A DNA stretch of 46,038 nt, taken from an uncultured Bacilli bacterium (GTDB taxonomy: Bacteria > Bacillota_I > Bacilli_A > RF39 > UBA660). Positions 17,352 through 24,313 of the stretch are shown one piece after another. The position numbers and the translations under genes are program-made. The stretch's first letter is position 1; each line of letters begins with the position of its first letter. The stretch lies in the NCBI GenBank assembly GCA_944358775.1, contig CALVRU010000007.1:1-46038 (forward strand), written 5' to 3'. The notes under the pieces were generated by a model that was not told where the DNA came from, did no database searches, and worked only from the letters and a program-made list of their open reading frames with translations.

Positions 17352-17448
17352 AACCCTAAATTATAAAAAATTCAGGGTTAGTATTCTTATGGTGCCTTGA
17401 GGGGTTAGATACTGAACCAAAGATTAAGTTCGTACCCTCGTCTCAGTA
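17352..17448 (-). promoter_or_regulatory. Structured leader with mutually exclusive pairings
   Basis: On the minus strand four elements alternate: GAGGGT (17434-17439), AACCCCTC (17399-17406), AACCCTGAATT (17369-17379) and AATTTAGGGTT (17352-17362). The last two make a 10-11 bp hairpin with one G-T pair; the first two can pair as a pseudoknot with the TACTGA/TCAGTA stem (17443-17448 with 17410-17415). Either CCC element can pair with either GGG element. This is riboswitch- or attenuator-like. I could not match it to a known class. The remaining bases of 17318-17658 are AT-rich. Confidence 0.4.
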
Positions 17449-17510
17449 CAGTAACAATATATCATACATTTTTGCGATAGTGAACAATTTTTTAACAATA
17501 TTCTAACATT

Positions 17511-17519
17511 AGTATAACA
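17511..17519 (-). promoter_or_regulatory. Candidate extended -10 promoter for the CmpB-family gene
   Basis: On the minus strand this reads TGTTATACT, giving a transcript start near 17504 and a leader of roughly 190 nt. Confidence 0.45.
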
Positions 17520-17563
17520 AATTTTACTATAAAATATTTTTTAATAAATATATAGCTGTTCGT

Positions 17564-17592
17564 TTGTTTTTTTATATATTCAATAGTATACT
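17564..17592 (+). promoter_or_regulatory. Promoter of the small hydrophobic peptide gene
   Basis: TTGTTT (17564-17569), 17-base spacer, TATACT (17587-17592). The start of transcription would leave a leader of about 60 nt. Confidence 0.65.
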
Positions 17593-17623
17593 TTCTGTAG
17601 GGAATATCAGTTGTTGAGTGTCT

Positions 17624-17648
17624 ACCTCTAATCTTTATAGAGAGGAGG
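17624..17648 (+). promoter_or_regulatory. Hairpin covering the peptide's ribosome binding site
   Basis: CTCTA and TAGAG pair around a 7-base loop, placing the GAGGAGG Shine-Dalgarno at the foot of a hairpin. Type I toxin mRNAs commonly restrict translation in this way. Confidence 0.5.
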
Positions 17649-17658
17649 TTTGATAAAG

Positions 17659-17751
17659 ATGAAAACTAGGACTTTTATTATAAAAGTTCTTAAGCTCATT
17701 GCTATCATTTTATTTCTCCTTATCATTATGATAGTAGTAATAAAAAAATGA
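17659..17751 (+). CDS. 30-residue hydrophobic peptide, putative type I toxin
   Basis: The peptide begins MKTRTF, has one membrane helix (about residues 7-27: VLKLIAIILFLLIIMIVVI) and ends KK. This matches the build of type I toxins such as TxpA/BsrG-like and Hol-Tox peptides: a charged start, one hydrophobic helix and a charged end. GAGGAGG lies 10 bases upstream. The stop codon abuts a hairpin which, read on the other strand, is the terminator of a convergent RNA starting at a TTGACA-17-TATTAT promoter. The overlapping 3' ends are the classic arrangement of such toxin-antitoxin pairs. Toxicity is inferred. Confidence 0.7.
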   Translation: MKTRTFIIKVLKLIAIILFLLIIMIVVIKK

Positions 17752-17775
17752 CACTCATTCGCTTGAATAAGTGTC
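17742..17775 (-). terminator. Terminator of the antisense RNA
   Basis: On the minus strand GACACT-T-ATTC / GAAT-G-AGTGTC pair with a 4-base loop and one mismatch, followed by A and seven T. Confidence 0.75.
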
Positions 17776-17810
17776 GCTGAATAAGTGCCATAAGACAATT
17801 TATTGGGTAG

Positions 17811-17847
17811 ACATTCAACTCGGAAAAACTGAATGTTCCCTTTTTTT
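17811..17847 (+). terminator. Terminator of the toxin mRNA
   Basis: ACATTCA (17811-17817) pairs with TGAATGT (17830-17836); after TCCC come seven T. Confidence 0.75.
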
Positions 17848-17875
17848 ATTTTATGCAAGTTTCCTTGACATATTC

Positions 17876-17904
17876 ATAATATCATATTTATATAATTTTG
17901 TCAA
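17876..17904 (-). promoter_or_regulatory. Strong promoter of the antisense RNA
   Basis: Minus-strand TTGACA (17899-17904), spacer of exactly 17, TATTAT (17876-17881). It is better than the toxin's own promoter, as expected for an antitoxin. Confidence 0.8.
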
Positions 17905-17984
17905 AAGTCTATTTATATATCAAATTAGTAATGTGAATTTTATCATGCTATCACATCCAATGTTTTCTATTATAACATAATTAT

Positions 17985-18008
17985 AAAAAAAGAACCTTTA
18001 TTTGGTTC
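17985..18008 (-). terminator. Terminator of tRNA-Leu
   Basis: Minus-strand GAACC/GGTTC stem with a 7-base loop, followed by seven T. Confidence 0.8.
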
Positions 18009-18022
18009 ACATCATTTCTTTA

Positions 18023-18106
18023 TGGTGCGAGGAAGGAGACTTGAACTCCCACGATTTACATCACTACCACCTCAAAGTAGCGCGTCTACCATTCCGCCAT
18101 CCTCGC
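18023..18106 (-). tRNA. tRNA-Leu (anticodon GAG)
   Basis: 84-nt class II tRNA with a long variable arm. The acceptor stem GCGAGGA pairs with TCCTCGC, CCA is encoded and the anticodon loop TTGAGGT gives GAG. A TATAAT lies just upstream on the same strand. Confidence 0.95.
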
Positions 18107-18117
18107 GTGATAAAAAT

Positions 18118-18123
18118 ATTATA
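18118..18123 (-). promoter_or_regulatory. -10 box of tRNA-Leu
   Basis: TATAAT on the minus strand, 12 bases upstream of the tRNA; the -35 region is T-rich and unclear. Confidence 0.55.
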
Positions 18124-18222
18124 TCAAAAAAATCTTTTTTCGTACACTGTATTTTTGCTATCTTTTTTTCTTTTTTTATGATATACTTAATCTATATCAT
18201 TTAAAGCTATGTAGGAGGAGTT

Positions 18223-18312
18223 ATGGAAACACTTACCATTGTAGTTGGAGTTATTTTAGTAATTGTTTTAATTGCTGCAGTTATTTTCTATTTTAAAACA
18301 AAAAATCAATAA
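18223..18312 (+). CDS. 29-residue single-helix membrane peptide
   Basis: The peptide begins METLT, has a hydrophobic helix over about residues 5-24 and ends with a basic KTKNQ tail. AGGAGGAG (18213-18220) is a near-perfect Shine-Dalgarno, a TATACT lies about 36 bases upstream and a strong terminator follows two bases after the stop. The neat transcription unit argues that it is real. It could be a membrane-complex subunit or a small regulator; unlike the locus at 17659 no antisense promoter is obvious. Family unknown. Confidence 0.65.
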   Translation: METLTIVVGVILVIVLIAAVIFYFKTKNQ

Positions 18313-18313
18313 G

Positions 18314-18345
18314 AAAGAAAGCTGAAAGTTGGCTTTCTTTTTTTT
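18314..18345 (+). terminator. Terminator of the 29-residue peptide gene
   Basis: 9-bp stem AAAGAAAGC/GCTTTCTTT with a 9-base loop, then T run. Confidence 0.85.
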
Positions 18346-18410
18346 GAATTTAAAGTTTTTATGGTATATCGATAGAAAGTAGTTCGGTGGAATTAAAGTA
18401 TAAAAAACAA

Positions 18411-18911
18411 TCATGATTGGTTGTCTTTAGTTTCATAAGGAAGTTTATATCTATCATTTTGTTTTCTTACTTTCAAATCTCTTGATACTGATTTAAATGT
18501 TTTAGTAACATTAGATGGAAGTTTATCAATATCGAAAAATTTTAACTCATAGCTTTCAGAATCACCCTTTATTTCTCCAAAGTAAGTACTGGTTTCGAAT
18601 ACGATATTAACAATATAAACTTCGTCTTGATTAGGATAAATACGATGTTGATTTTCTCCAGAATATATATTAAATAATTTTAAATCCGTCTCCTTGATTT
18701 CTAAATTCGTTTCCTCTTTTATCTCTCTAATAGTAGTCTCATATATTGTTTCACCTAAATCCATAGATCCCCCTGGATTTCCCCATAAATTATCATCACT
18801 TCTTCGTTGGAGCAATACTTGGCCTCTCTCATTAAATATTAAACAACCGCATGCACATATCATAATTGGGGAATGTCCAACAAGTTTCCTCATAGTTTTT
18901 ATATATTCCAT
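18411..18911 (-). CDS. Nudix hydrolase
   Basis: 166 residues. The Nudix box begins at Gly48 (GGSMDLGETIYETT, then REIKEETNL to residue 70) and matches G-x5-E-x7-REUxEExGU, except Asn in place of the last Gly. The upstream LLQRRSDDNLWGNPGG is typical of MutT-like enzymes that cleave nucleoside diphosphates linked to another group. The substrate is not predictable. AGGATGGAG lies before the ATG. The stop overlaps a weak hairpin followed by a T run on the minus strand. Single-gene unit. Confidence 0.92.
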   Translation of the reverse strand: MEYIKTMRKLVGHSPIMICACGCLIFNERGQVLLQRRSDDNLWGNPGGSMDLGETIYETTIREIKEETNLEIKETDLKLFNIYSGENQHRIYPNQDEVYIVNIVFETSTYFGEIKGDSESYELKFFDIDKLPSNVTKTFKSVSRDLKVRKQNDRYKLPYETKDNQS

Positions 18912-18970
18912 AAATTTTCTCCATCCTGATTTTATTTTTATTAATATTCTACTATAAATTTACTCATATT

Positions 18971-18998
18971 AAAACTCGAAACATAAGATTCGAGTTTT
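18971..18998. terminator. Bidirectional terminator between tRNA-Lys and the Nudix gene
   Basis: AAAACTCGAA and TTCGAGTTTT form a perfect 10-bp stem with an 8-base loop. It lies at the 3' side of tRNA-Lys on the minus strand. Confidence 0.8.
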
Positions 18999-19007
18999 TA
19001 ATCCATC

Positions 19008-19084
19008 TGGTGTCCCCTTAGGGATTCGAACCCTAGACCCACTGATTAAGAGTCAGTTGCTCTACCAACTGAGCTAAGGAGACA
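19008..19084 (-). tRNA. tRNA-Lys (anticodon CTT)
   Basis: 77-nt cloverleaf with CCA encoded. The acceptor TGTCTCC pairs with GGGGACA and the anticodon arm CTGA-CTCTTAA-TCAG gives CTT. The T arm is intact. Confidence 0.95.
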
Positions 19085-19256
19085 TAAATTTTGAAAGCAT
19101 CTTTATTTTATCTCATATTTTTTCATTTGGCAAGATTTTTCCTCATATTTTCTATTATATTGTAATAAAGAAATTTAATGATTTCTGTTGATTGTTCTTT
19201 TTCGAAAGAATAAAAAAAATCTTTTTTTTCATAATAATATAGAAAGGATGATTATT

Positions 19257-19694
19257 ATGAATGAAAACACAGAGCTTTTAGAGTATATTTATCAAGTTGC
19301 CGATATGGGAGTGAAGTCTACAACGAACTTACTAAAAGAATTGAATGGGAAAGATAATAAGATCAAAAAAGCGATCGAAGATGAATTGAAAGAGTATGAG
19401 GGATTCTACGAGATTACGAAAGACTTACTAGTGAAATATAAAGTCCCACCAAAGCCACTTGGAATGATGGCGGATCTTTCTTCTTCAATGGGAATTAAAA
19501 TGGAAGTATTAAAAGATAATAGTGATGCCAAAATTGCAGATATGCTTACCCAAGGCTTGACGATGGGAAAATTGGAGATGGAAAAGAAAATTAAAAATTA
19601 TCAGGATGTAGTAGGTAAAGATTTATTGGAATTAGCAAAGGGAATTGCAAAATTTCAGGAAAATAGTATTAAAAAATTGCAACCATTCTTATAA
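19257..19694 (+). CDS. Helical protein, possibly ferritin-like four-helix bundle
   Basis: 145 residues from ATG 19257, chosen because AGAAAGG (19241-19247) is spaced for it and not for ATG 19248. The protein is almost entirely predicted helix, charged, with no cysteine and no signal peptide. Residues 1-60 and 85-145 look like paired amphipathic helices with a short PPKPLGMMADL linker. The build resembles DUF2383/ferritin-like domains, but I see no conserved di-iron residues and make no functional claim. It is a single-gene unit closed by a strong terminator. Confidence 0.7.
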   Translation: MNENTELLEYIYQVADMGVKSTTNLLKELNGKDNKIKKAIEDELKEYEGFYEITKDLLVKYKVPPKPLGMMADLSSSMGIKMEVLKDNSDAKIADMLTQGLTMGKLEMEKKIKNYQDVVGKDLLELAKGIAKFQENSIKKLQPFL

Positions 19695-19717
19695 AAACGA
19701 CAAAGTTGTCGTTTTTT
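19693..19717 (+). terminator. Terminator after 19257-19694
   Basis: AAAAACGACA and TGTCGTTTTT pair over 10 bp with a 4-base loop, then further T. Confidence 0.85.
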
Positions 19718-19775
19718 CTTTCTTACATTTTTGTCATGTTTTTCCTGCTTTATGGACTTTTTATTTGATTCATAT

Positions 19776-19781
19776 TATAAT
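19776..19781 (+). promoter_or_regulatory. -10 box of the P-type ATPase gene
   Basis: TATAAT 27 bases before the GTG start; the -35 is weak. Confidence 0.55.
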
Positions 19782-19808
19782 GAGAACGATAAAGGTTGGT
19801 GATTTCTG

Positions 19809-22160
19809 GTGGAACAAAAACAAACAATTTCTGTCGATAAAAAGAATATTTTACGATATCAACCAACGGTGAGGGAAGGTCTTTCTTCCAAGATGGTAGA
19901 AGAAAGAATTCAGTGTGGTCTTGTTCATCATGATACGGATGTTCCGACCAAAACGATCCGGCAAATCGTGCAAGGAAACTTATTTACGTTATTTAATATA
20001 TTGAATTTTACACTTGGTTTTTTTGTTTTACTAGTAGGTTCTTATAAGAACTTATTGTTTCTAGGCGTTGTTATCTGTAATATTTTGATTTCGACGCTAC
20101 AAGAAATCAAAGCGAAAAAGACAGTGGATGAACTATCTTTAATCAGTGAATCGAAAGTAGAAGTGGTGCGCGATGGTAAACGAGTTCTCATTTCGAAAAA
20201 TGAGATCGTATTAGATGATGTAATTCATTTTGCACTCGGTAGGCAGGTGGTTGTCGATAGTATTGTGATCGATGGGGAATGTCTTGTTAACGAAGCATTT
20301 ATTACTGGAGAAAATAATCCGATTCGGAAGAAAAAAGGAGATCTTTTGTTGTCGGGAAGTTTTATTGTCAGTGGCAGTGTGTACGGCAAGTGTGAACATG
20401 TTGGGGAAGATAACTATACTTCCGCTATTTCGAAAGATGCGAAGTATTTGAAAAAAGTCAATTCCGTTTTGATGAATTCGTTGAATACGATCGTACGGGT
20501 TCTTTCTTATATTGTCGTACCACTTGGTATTTTACTTTTTTGTAGTCAATTAAAGATTGATGGAAATACGTTTCGTAATGCGGTTGTGAATACGGTCGCA
20601 GCATTGATTGGCATGATTCCGGATGGACTTGTATTACTTACTAGTACTGTTTTAGCGGTATCCGTTATTCGTCTTGGCAAATACCATGTTTTAGTACGAG
20701 AGCTTTATTGTATTGAAACATTGGCTCGCGTCGATACACTTTGTTTAGATAAAACAGGAACAATTACCGAAGGAAGTATGGAACTTGTCTCTGTTTTGCC
20801 ACAGAAAGGTTATTTAAAGGAAGAAGTAGAATCGATTTTAGTCGATATTTGTTGTAATAGTGAAGATGAGACACCGACGATGATGGCTTTGAAGCAACGT
20901 TATTGTAAGAAAAGCAGTCATCATTTTCAAAAAATCGTGCCTTTTTCTTCGGATACAAAGTATGCGTCTTTTATCGATGAGGATTGTTCTTATCTGTTAG
21001 GAGCACCGGAGTTTATTTTAGGGCATCAACGTTCTATGATTGATTTGCAACAGGTTCAAAAAGATTATCGTGTCTTATTGTTGGCAGTCGAAAAAAATGG
21101 TAAGAAAAAAGAAGTTGCCTATCTATTGATTCAAGATAAAATTCGGAAAGAAGCGAAGGATACGCTTGCCTATTTTTATAAACAGGATGTCGATATTAAG
21201 GTGATTTCGGGAGATAATCCGGTTACGGTTAGTCAAATTGCAAAACGGGTAGGACTTCATGATTACGAGAATTATATTGATTTGAGTACGGTTTCCGAGA
21301 CAGATGATTTAGTTGATATTTGTGAAAAATATACTATCTTTGGGAGAGTGACTCCTTCTCAAAAGAAAAAATTAGTACTTGCCTTGAAGGCAAAAGGTCA
21401 TACGGTAGCAATGACTGGAGATGGTGTGAACGATGTGCTGGCTTTAAAAGAAGCGGATTGTAGTATTGCGATGGCAAGTGGAAGTGATGCGGCGCGGAAT
21501 GTCTCACAACTTGTTTTATTGGAGTCAAATTTTGATGCGATGCCACGAGTAGTAGAAGAGGGAAGAAGAACGATCAATAATATTCAACGAAGTGCTAGTT
21601 TGTTTTTAGTAAAAACGATTTATGCGACTTTGTTAGCTGTTACCTTTTTGTTTTTGGCGATCCCGTATCCTTTTATTCCAATTCAGTTATCACTTACAAA
21701 CATGGTGATTATCGGTATTCCGTCTTTTGTACTAGCACTTCAGAAAAATACGGATCGAGTGCAAGGAAACTTTTTAACGAATGTCTTGGCGAAATCTTTT
21801 CCGACCGCGCTATCGATTTTTACGGAAGTGATTCTCGTGTTGATCGTCGGATATTTGTTTGCATTAACACAATCAGAAATTTCTACCTTATGTGTGTTAT
21901 TAGTTGCTATTTCGGGATTTCATCTTTTGTATCAATTGTGTCAACCGTTCAATTGGTATCGAGGAACTTTGTTTTTTGGAATGATTGCAATTTTATTATT
22001 CGAAATCATTTTCCTACATGATTTATTTTCGTTAGCTGTATTTGATGGATTATTATGGATGTTATTCCTTTGTTTGGCGATTGTTTCTTTTTATATTTTA
22101 ACGTTCTATCGTTATCTATTCGAAAAAGGACAAGCATGGTTTCAAAAAAGAAAAATATAA
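19809..22160 (+). CDS. Cation-transporting P-type ATPase, CtpE-like
   Basis: 783 residues from a GTG start. An ATP-driven cation pump with actuator motif FITGEN, phosphorylated Asp314 in CLDKTGTITEG and hinge GDGVNDVLALKEAD. Membrane helices are paired near residues 55-95 and 220-290 with a C-terminal block from about 590. The segment MIPDGLVLLTSTVLA in helix 4 and the N-terminal start REGLSSKMVEERI resemble the CtpE group, reported as calcium exporters in mycobacteria. The absence of CPC/CPx motifs in helix 4 argues against heavy-metal transport. Calcium as substrate is inference. It has its own promoter and no partner gene. Confidence 0.9.
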   Translation: MEQKQTISVDKKNILRYQPTVREGLSSKMVEERIQCGLVHHDTDVPTKTIRQIVQGNLFTLFNILNFTLGFFVLLVGSYKNLLFLGVVICNILISTLQEIKAKKTVDELSLISESKVEVVRDGKRVLISKNEIVLDDVIHFALGRQVVVDSIVIDGECLVNEAFITGENNPIRKKKGDLLLSGSFIVSGSVYGKCEHVGEDNYTSAISKDAKYLKKVNSVLMNSLNTIVRVLSYIVVPLGILLFCSQLKIDGNTFRNAVVNTVAALIGMIPDGLVLLTSTVLAVSVIRLGKYHVLVRELYCIETLARVDTLCLDKTGTITEGSMELVSVLPQKGYLKEEVESILVDICCNSEDETPTMMALKQRYCKKSSHHFQKIVPFSSDTKYASFIDEDCSYLLGAPEFILGHQRSMIDLQQVQKDYRVLLLAVEKNGKKKEVAYLLIQDKIRKEAKDTLAYFYKQDVDIKVISGDNPVTVSQIAKRVGLHDYENYIDLSTVSETDDLVDICEKYTIFGRVTPSQKKKLVLALKAKGHTVAMTGDGVNDVLALKEADCSIAMASGSDAARNVSQLVLLESNFDAMPRVVEEGRRTINNIQRSASLFLVKTIYATLLAVTFLFLAIPYPFIPIQLSLTNMVIIGIPSFVLALQKNTDRVQGNFLTNVLAKSFPTALSIFTEVILVLIVGYLFALTQSEISTLCVLLVAISGFHLLYQLCQPFNWYRGTLFFGMIAILLFEIIFLHDLFSLAVFDGLLWMLFLCLAIVSFYILTFYRYLFEKGQAWFQKRKI

Positions 22161-22180
22161 AAAATGATAAAAACTGTTGT

Positions 22181-22225
22181 ATCTTCGTTTTGGTATTGTT
22201 ATAATAGTAATACCAAAGCGAAGAT
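22181..22225 (+). terminator. Long 20-bp hairpin after the P-type ATPase gene
   Basis: The arms 22181-22200 and 22206-22225 pair over 20 positions with three G-T wobbles and a 5-base loop. The tail TTATTTCTTTTTT follows. The apex carries TGTTATAAT, an extended -10 sequence. It is probably a terminator, possibly a regulatory hairpin or small RNA. Confidence 0.6.
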
Positions 22226-22263
22226 TTATTTCTTTTTTCTTGGGAAAAAATTACAAAAGGGGC

Positions 22264-22292
22264 TTGCATTCATTACTTTTTTATTGTAGAAT
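22264..22292 (+). promoter_or_regulatory. Promoter of the tRNA-Ile/Asn/Glu cluster
   Basis: TTGCAT (22264-22269), 17-base spacer, TAGAAT (22287-22292). Confidence 0.75.
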
Positions 22293-22321
22293 GTAAGAGT
22301 ACTTGCACAAAAAGCATAAAT

Positions 22322-22398
<77 letters not shown>

Positions 22399-22405
22399 TT
22401 TATGT

Positions 22406-22482
22406 GCCTCAATAGCTCAGTTGGTTAGAGCACCTGACTGTTAATCAGGGGGTCCTAGGTTCAAGTCCTAGTTGGGGCGCCA
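22406..22482 (+). tRNA. tRNA-Asn (anticodon GTT)
   Basis: 77-nt cloverleaf with CCA. The anticodon loop CTGTTAA gives GTT; the acceptor GCCTCAA pairs with TTGGGGC. Confidence 0.96.
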
Positions 22483-22490
22483 TTTAATTT

Positions 22491-22567
22491 GGCCGGTTGG
22501 TGAAGTGGCTTAACACACCGCCCTTTCACGGCGGCATTCATGGATTCGAATTCCATACCGGTCACCA
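22491..22567 (+). tRNA. tRNA-Glu (anticodon TTC)
   Basis: 77-nt cloverleaf with CCA. The anticodon arm CCGCC-CTTTCAC-GGCGG gives TTC; the acceptor GGCCGGT pairs with ACCGGTC. Confidence 0.96.
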
Positions 22568-22577
22568 AATTGATTTT

Positions 22578-22604
22578 AACTCTTCACAATGTGAAGAGTT
22601 TTTT
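22578..22604 (+). terminator. Terminator of the tRNA cluster
   Basis: Perfect 10-bp stem AACTCTTCAC/GTGAAGAGTT, loop AAT, T run. Confidence 0.9.
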
Positions 22605-22614
22605 CTTTCTTTCC

Positions 22615-22643
22615 TTGACAACCACTTTAATATCATGTAATAT
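22615..22643 (+). promoter_or_regulatory. tRNA-Ser promoter
   Basis: TTGACA (22615-22620), 17-base spacer, TAATAT (22638-22643). Confidence 0.8.
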
Positions 22644-22663
22644 TATAAATGCATGGAGTAATT

Positions 22664-22756
22664 GGAGACGTACTCAAGAGGCTGAAGAGGAGTCCCTGCT
22701 AAGGATTTAGACCGGTGTAAGCTGGTGCGAGAGTTCAAATCTCTCCGTCTCCGCCA
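22664..22756 (+). tRNA. tRNA-Ser (anticodon GCT)
   Basis: 93-nt class II tRNA with a long variable arm and encoded GCCA end. The anticodon loop CTGCTAA gives GCT; the acceptor GGAGACG pairs with CGTCTCC. Confidence 0.95.
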
Positions 22757-22766
22757 TTAAGAAGTG

Positions 22767-22786
22767 AAACTGCAGATGCAGTTTTT
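22767..22786 (+). terminator. Terminator after tRNA-Ser
   Basis: AAACTGC/GCAGTTT stem with 4-base loop, then T run. Confidence 0.8.
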
Positions 22787-22823
22787 TCTTTTGATTTCAT
22801 AACTTTTATGTTTTGTTCCATAC

Positions 22824-22829
22824 TATAAT
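22824..22829 (+). promoter_or_regulatory. -10 box giving a near-leaderless transcript
   Basis: TATAAT ends 11 bases before the ATG at 22841. Transcription would begin about five bases upstream of the start codon. Confidence 0.6.
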
Positions 22830-22840
22830 TGGTGAAATGT

Positions 22841-23350
22841 ATGGAACTTTTTTATTTGTGTTTACGTATTTTTTTCGTTCGTATTTTGGATGTTTCGTTA
22901 GGTACGGTACGGACGATTATTACGGTAAAAGGGAAAGTGTTTTTGGCTAGTTGTGTTGGCTTTGTCGAAGTTTTTGTTTGGTTTTTGATCGTTCGCGAAG
23001 CTCTTAATACGGATGTTACGAGTATTTGGGTAGCGATTTCTTATTCTTTGGGATTTGCGACGGGAACTTATATTGGGGGAGTCGTATCGGATCGTTTTAT
23101 TGCGGGAACGTTGTCTGTACAAGTGATCACCAATCGGAGTAACCAACATTTGCTTTCTCAGTTGCGGAAAGCTGGTTTTGCTGTTTCGGTTATTGAGGCA
23201 ACGGGCTATAGTGATGCTAAATATTTGTTATTGATTGAAATCGACAAACGGAAGCTTGGATATTTGAAAAAGTTGATTATGAAGGTGGATCCGAAAGCAT
23301 TTATTGTGGTGGGGGAAACGAGATATGTGCAAAATGGATATTTTAAGTAA
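22841..23350 (+). CDS. UPF0316 family membrane protein (DUF2179/DUF5698)
   Basis: 169 residues. ATG 22841 is chosen because earlier in-frame TTG/GTG codons overlap or touch the promoter. Three membrane helices in the first ~85 residues include DVSLGTVRTIITVKGK and SCVGFVEVFVWFLIVREAL, then FATGTYIGGVVSDR. A cytoplasmic C-terminal domain follows (LSQLRKAGFAVSVIEATG, YLLLIEIDKRKLGYLKKLI). This matches the YebE-like UPF0316 family, whose function is unknown; the C-terminal domain resembles a small ligand-binding DUF2179 fold. The next gene follows from its own promoter. Confidence 0.85.
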   Translation: MELFYLCLRIFFVRILDVSLGTVRTIITVKGKVFLASCVGFVEVFVWFLIVREALNTDVTSIWVAISYSLGFATGTYIGGVVSDRFIAGTLSVQVITNRSNQHLLSQLRKAGFAVSVIEATGYSDAKYLLLIEIDKRKLGYLKKLIMKVDPKAFIVVGETRYVQNGYFK

Positions 23351-23364
23351 TCTTTGAAAGTTTA

Positions 23365-23373
23365 TGGTATAAT
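23365..23373 (+). promoter_or_regulatory. Extended -10 promoter of the lysophospholipase-like gene
   Basis: TGGTATAAT 16 bases before ATG 23390, with AGGTGA (23380-23385) between; no -35 box at standard spacing. Confidence 0.7.
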
Positions 23374-23389
23374 CGAATTAGGTGATACA

Positions 23390-24313
23390 ATGATAAAACG
23401 GCAAGATTTTATGCTTCCGTCGGAGCAGGACGGTCTTCCATTGGGAGTGACTTTGATGATTCCAGATCAAAAGATAAAAGGGATCGTTCAAATATGTCAT
23501 GGGATGTGCGAACATCGCAAACGTTATTTGGATTTTATGTATTTTTTGGTGAAACAGGGATATGTTGTCATTGCTCATGATCATCGTGGTCATGGTGAAA
23601 GTGTTCGCTCACGTAAAGATCTTGGTTACTTTTATGACGAATCTGCTACTTTTTTGGTCGAAGATGTTTATCAAATTTCGTGTTATATAAAGGACAAATT
23701 TAAAGATCGAAAACTAATTTTATTTGGGCATAGTATGGGATCTTTGATCGTTCGTAATTATCTGGCACGGCATGCGAATGCAATCGATGGTTTGATTGTC
23801 TGTGGTAGTCCTAGTCGTAATTCATTTGTCAATATGGGAATCTTATTGGTTCGAGTAATGAAATGTTTTCTTTCCGATCATTATCGGAGTCGTTTCTTAA
23901 ATCATCTGGCTCTTGGAAGTAATCGCCGTTACCAAAAGGAACATGATTCGTATGCATGGCTTACGCGTGATGAAAGGGTACGTAAAATACATCGTGAAGA
24001 TAAAGCTTGTCAGTTTATTTTTACACTCGAAGGATTTCAAAACCTATTTTTGTTATTAAAACGTACTTACCAAAAAGATTATTATTTACGTGAAAATTTA
24101 GAGATTCCTATTTTGTTTTTGTCGGGCAGTGATGATAAGGTGTTGAAGAGCGAGAAGAAGTGGCATCAGGCGCAGGAATTTTTAAAATCTCTCGGGTATC
24201 AAAATATTTCATCTCATTTGTATGGTGGAATGCGTCATGAAATTTTAAATGAAATCGGACATGAAAAAGTTTATCAGGATGTACTAACGTTTTGTAATGA
24301 GAATTCTCATTGA
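23390..24313 (+). CDS. Alpha/beta hydrolase, lysophospholipase/monoacylglycerol lipase-like
   Basis: 307 residues from ATG 23390, the first start after the promoter and AGGTGA. Motifs: VQICHGMCEHRKRY, AHDHRGHGES, nucleophile in LFGHSMGSLIVRNY, acid in LSGSDDKVL and base in GGMRHEILNE. These fit the monoacylglycerol lipase/lysophospholipase group (serine hydrolases of lipid esters). No signal peptide, so it acts in the cytoplasm or at the inner face of the membrane. Its last 17 bases overlap the next gene, indicating coupled translation. Confidence 0.88.
   Translation: MIKRQDFMLPSEQDGLPLGVTLMIPDQKIKGIVQICHGMCEHRKRYLDFMYFLVKQGYVVIAHDHRGHGESVRSRKDLGYFYDESATFLVEDVYQISCYIKDKFKDRKLILFGHSMGSLIVRNYLARHANAIDGLIVCGSPSRNSFVNMGILLVRVMKCFLSDHYRSRFLNHLALGSNRRYQKEHDSYAWLTRDERVRKIHREDKACQFIFTLEGFQNLFLLLKRTYQKDYYLRENLEIPILFLSGSDDKVLKSEKKWHQAQEFLKSLGYQNISSHLYGGMRHEILNEIGHEKVYQDVLTFCNENSH

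Larger units (their letters stand above)
17742..17869 (-). ncRNA. Putative antisense RNA antitoxin
   Basis: A minus-strand RNA of about 128 nt is predicted from the promoter at 17876-17904 to the terminator at 17742-17775. It overlaps the 3' part of the toxin transcript, including the stop codon and the toxin terminator hairpin (17811-17836), and would pair with it perfectly. Confidence 0.65.

Noticed and set aside
17394-17448. tRNA-like end CACCA on the minus strand
   Set aside because: No matching acceptor strand, no proper T loop and no anticodon arm could be placed; the pairings fit a leader better.
17628-17858. 76-residue minus-strand frame over the toxin-like locus
   Set aside because: It spans the antisense RNA and both terminators and has no ribosome site; the RNA interpretation explains the region better.
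18022-18204. 60-residue plus-strand frame over tRNA-Leu
   Set aside because: It is the antisense translation of the tRNA gene, a common artefact.
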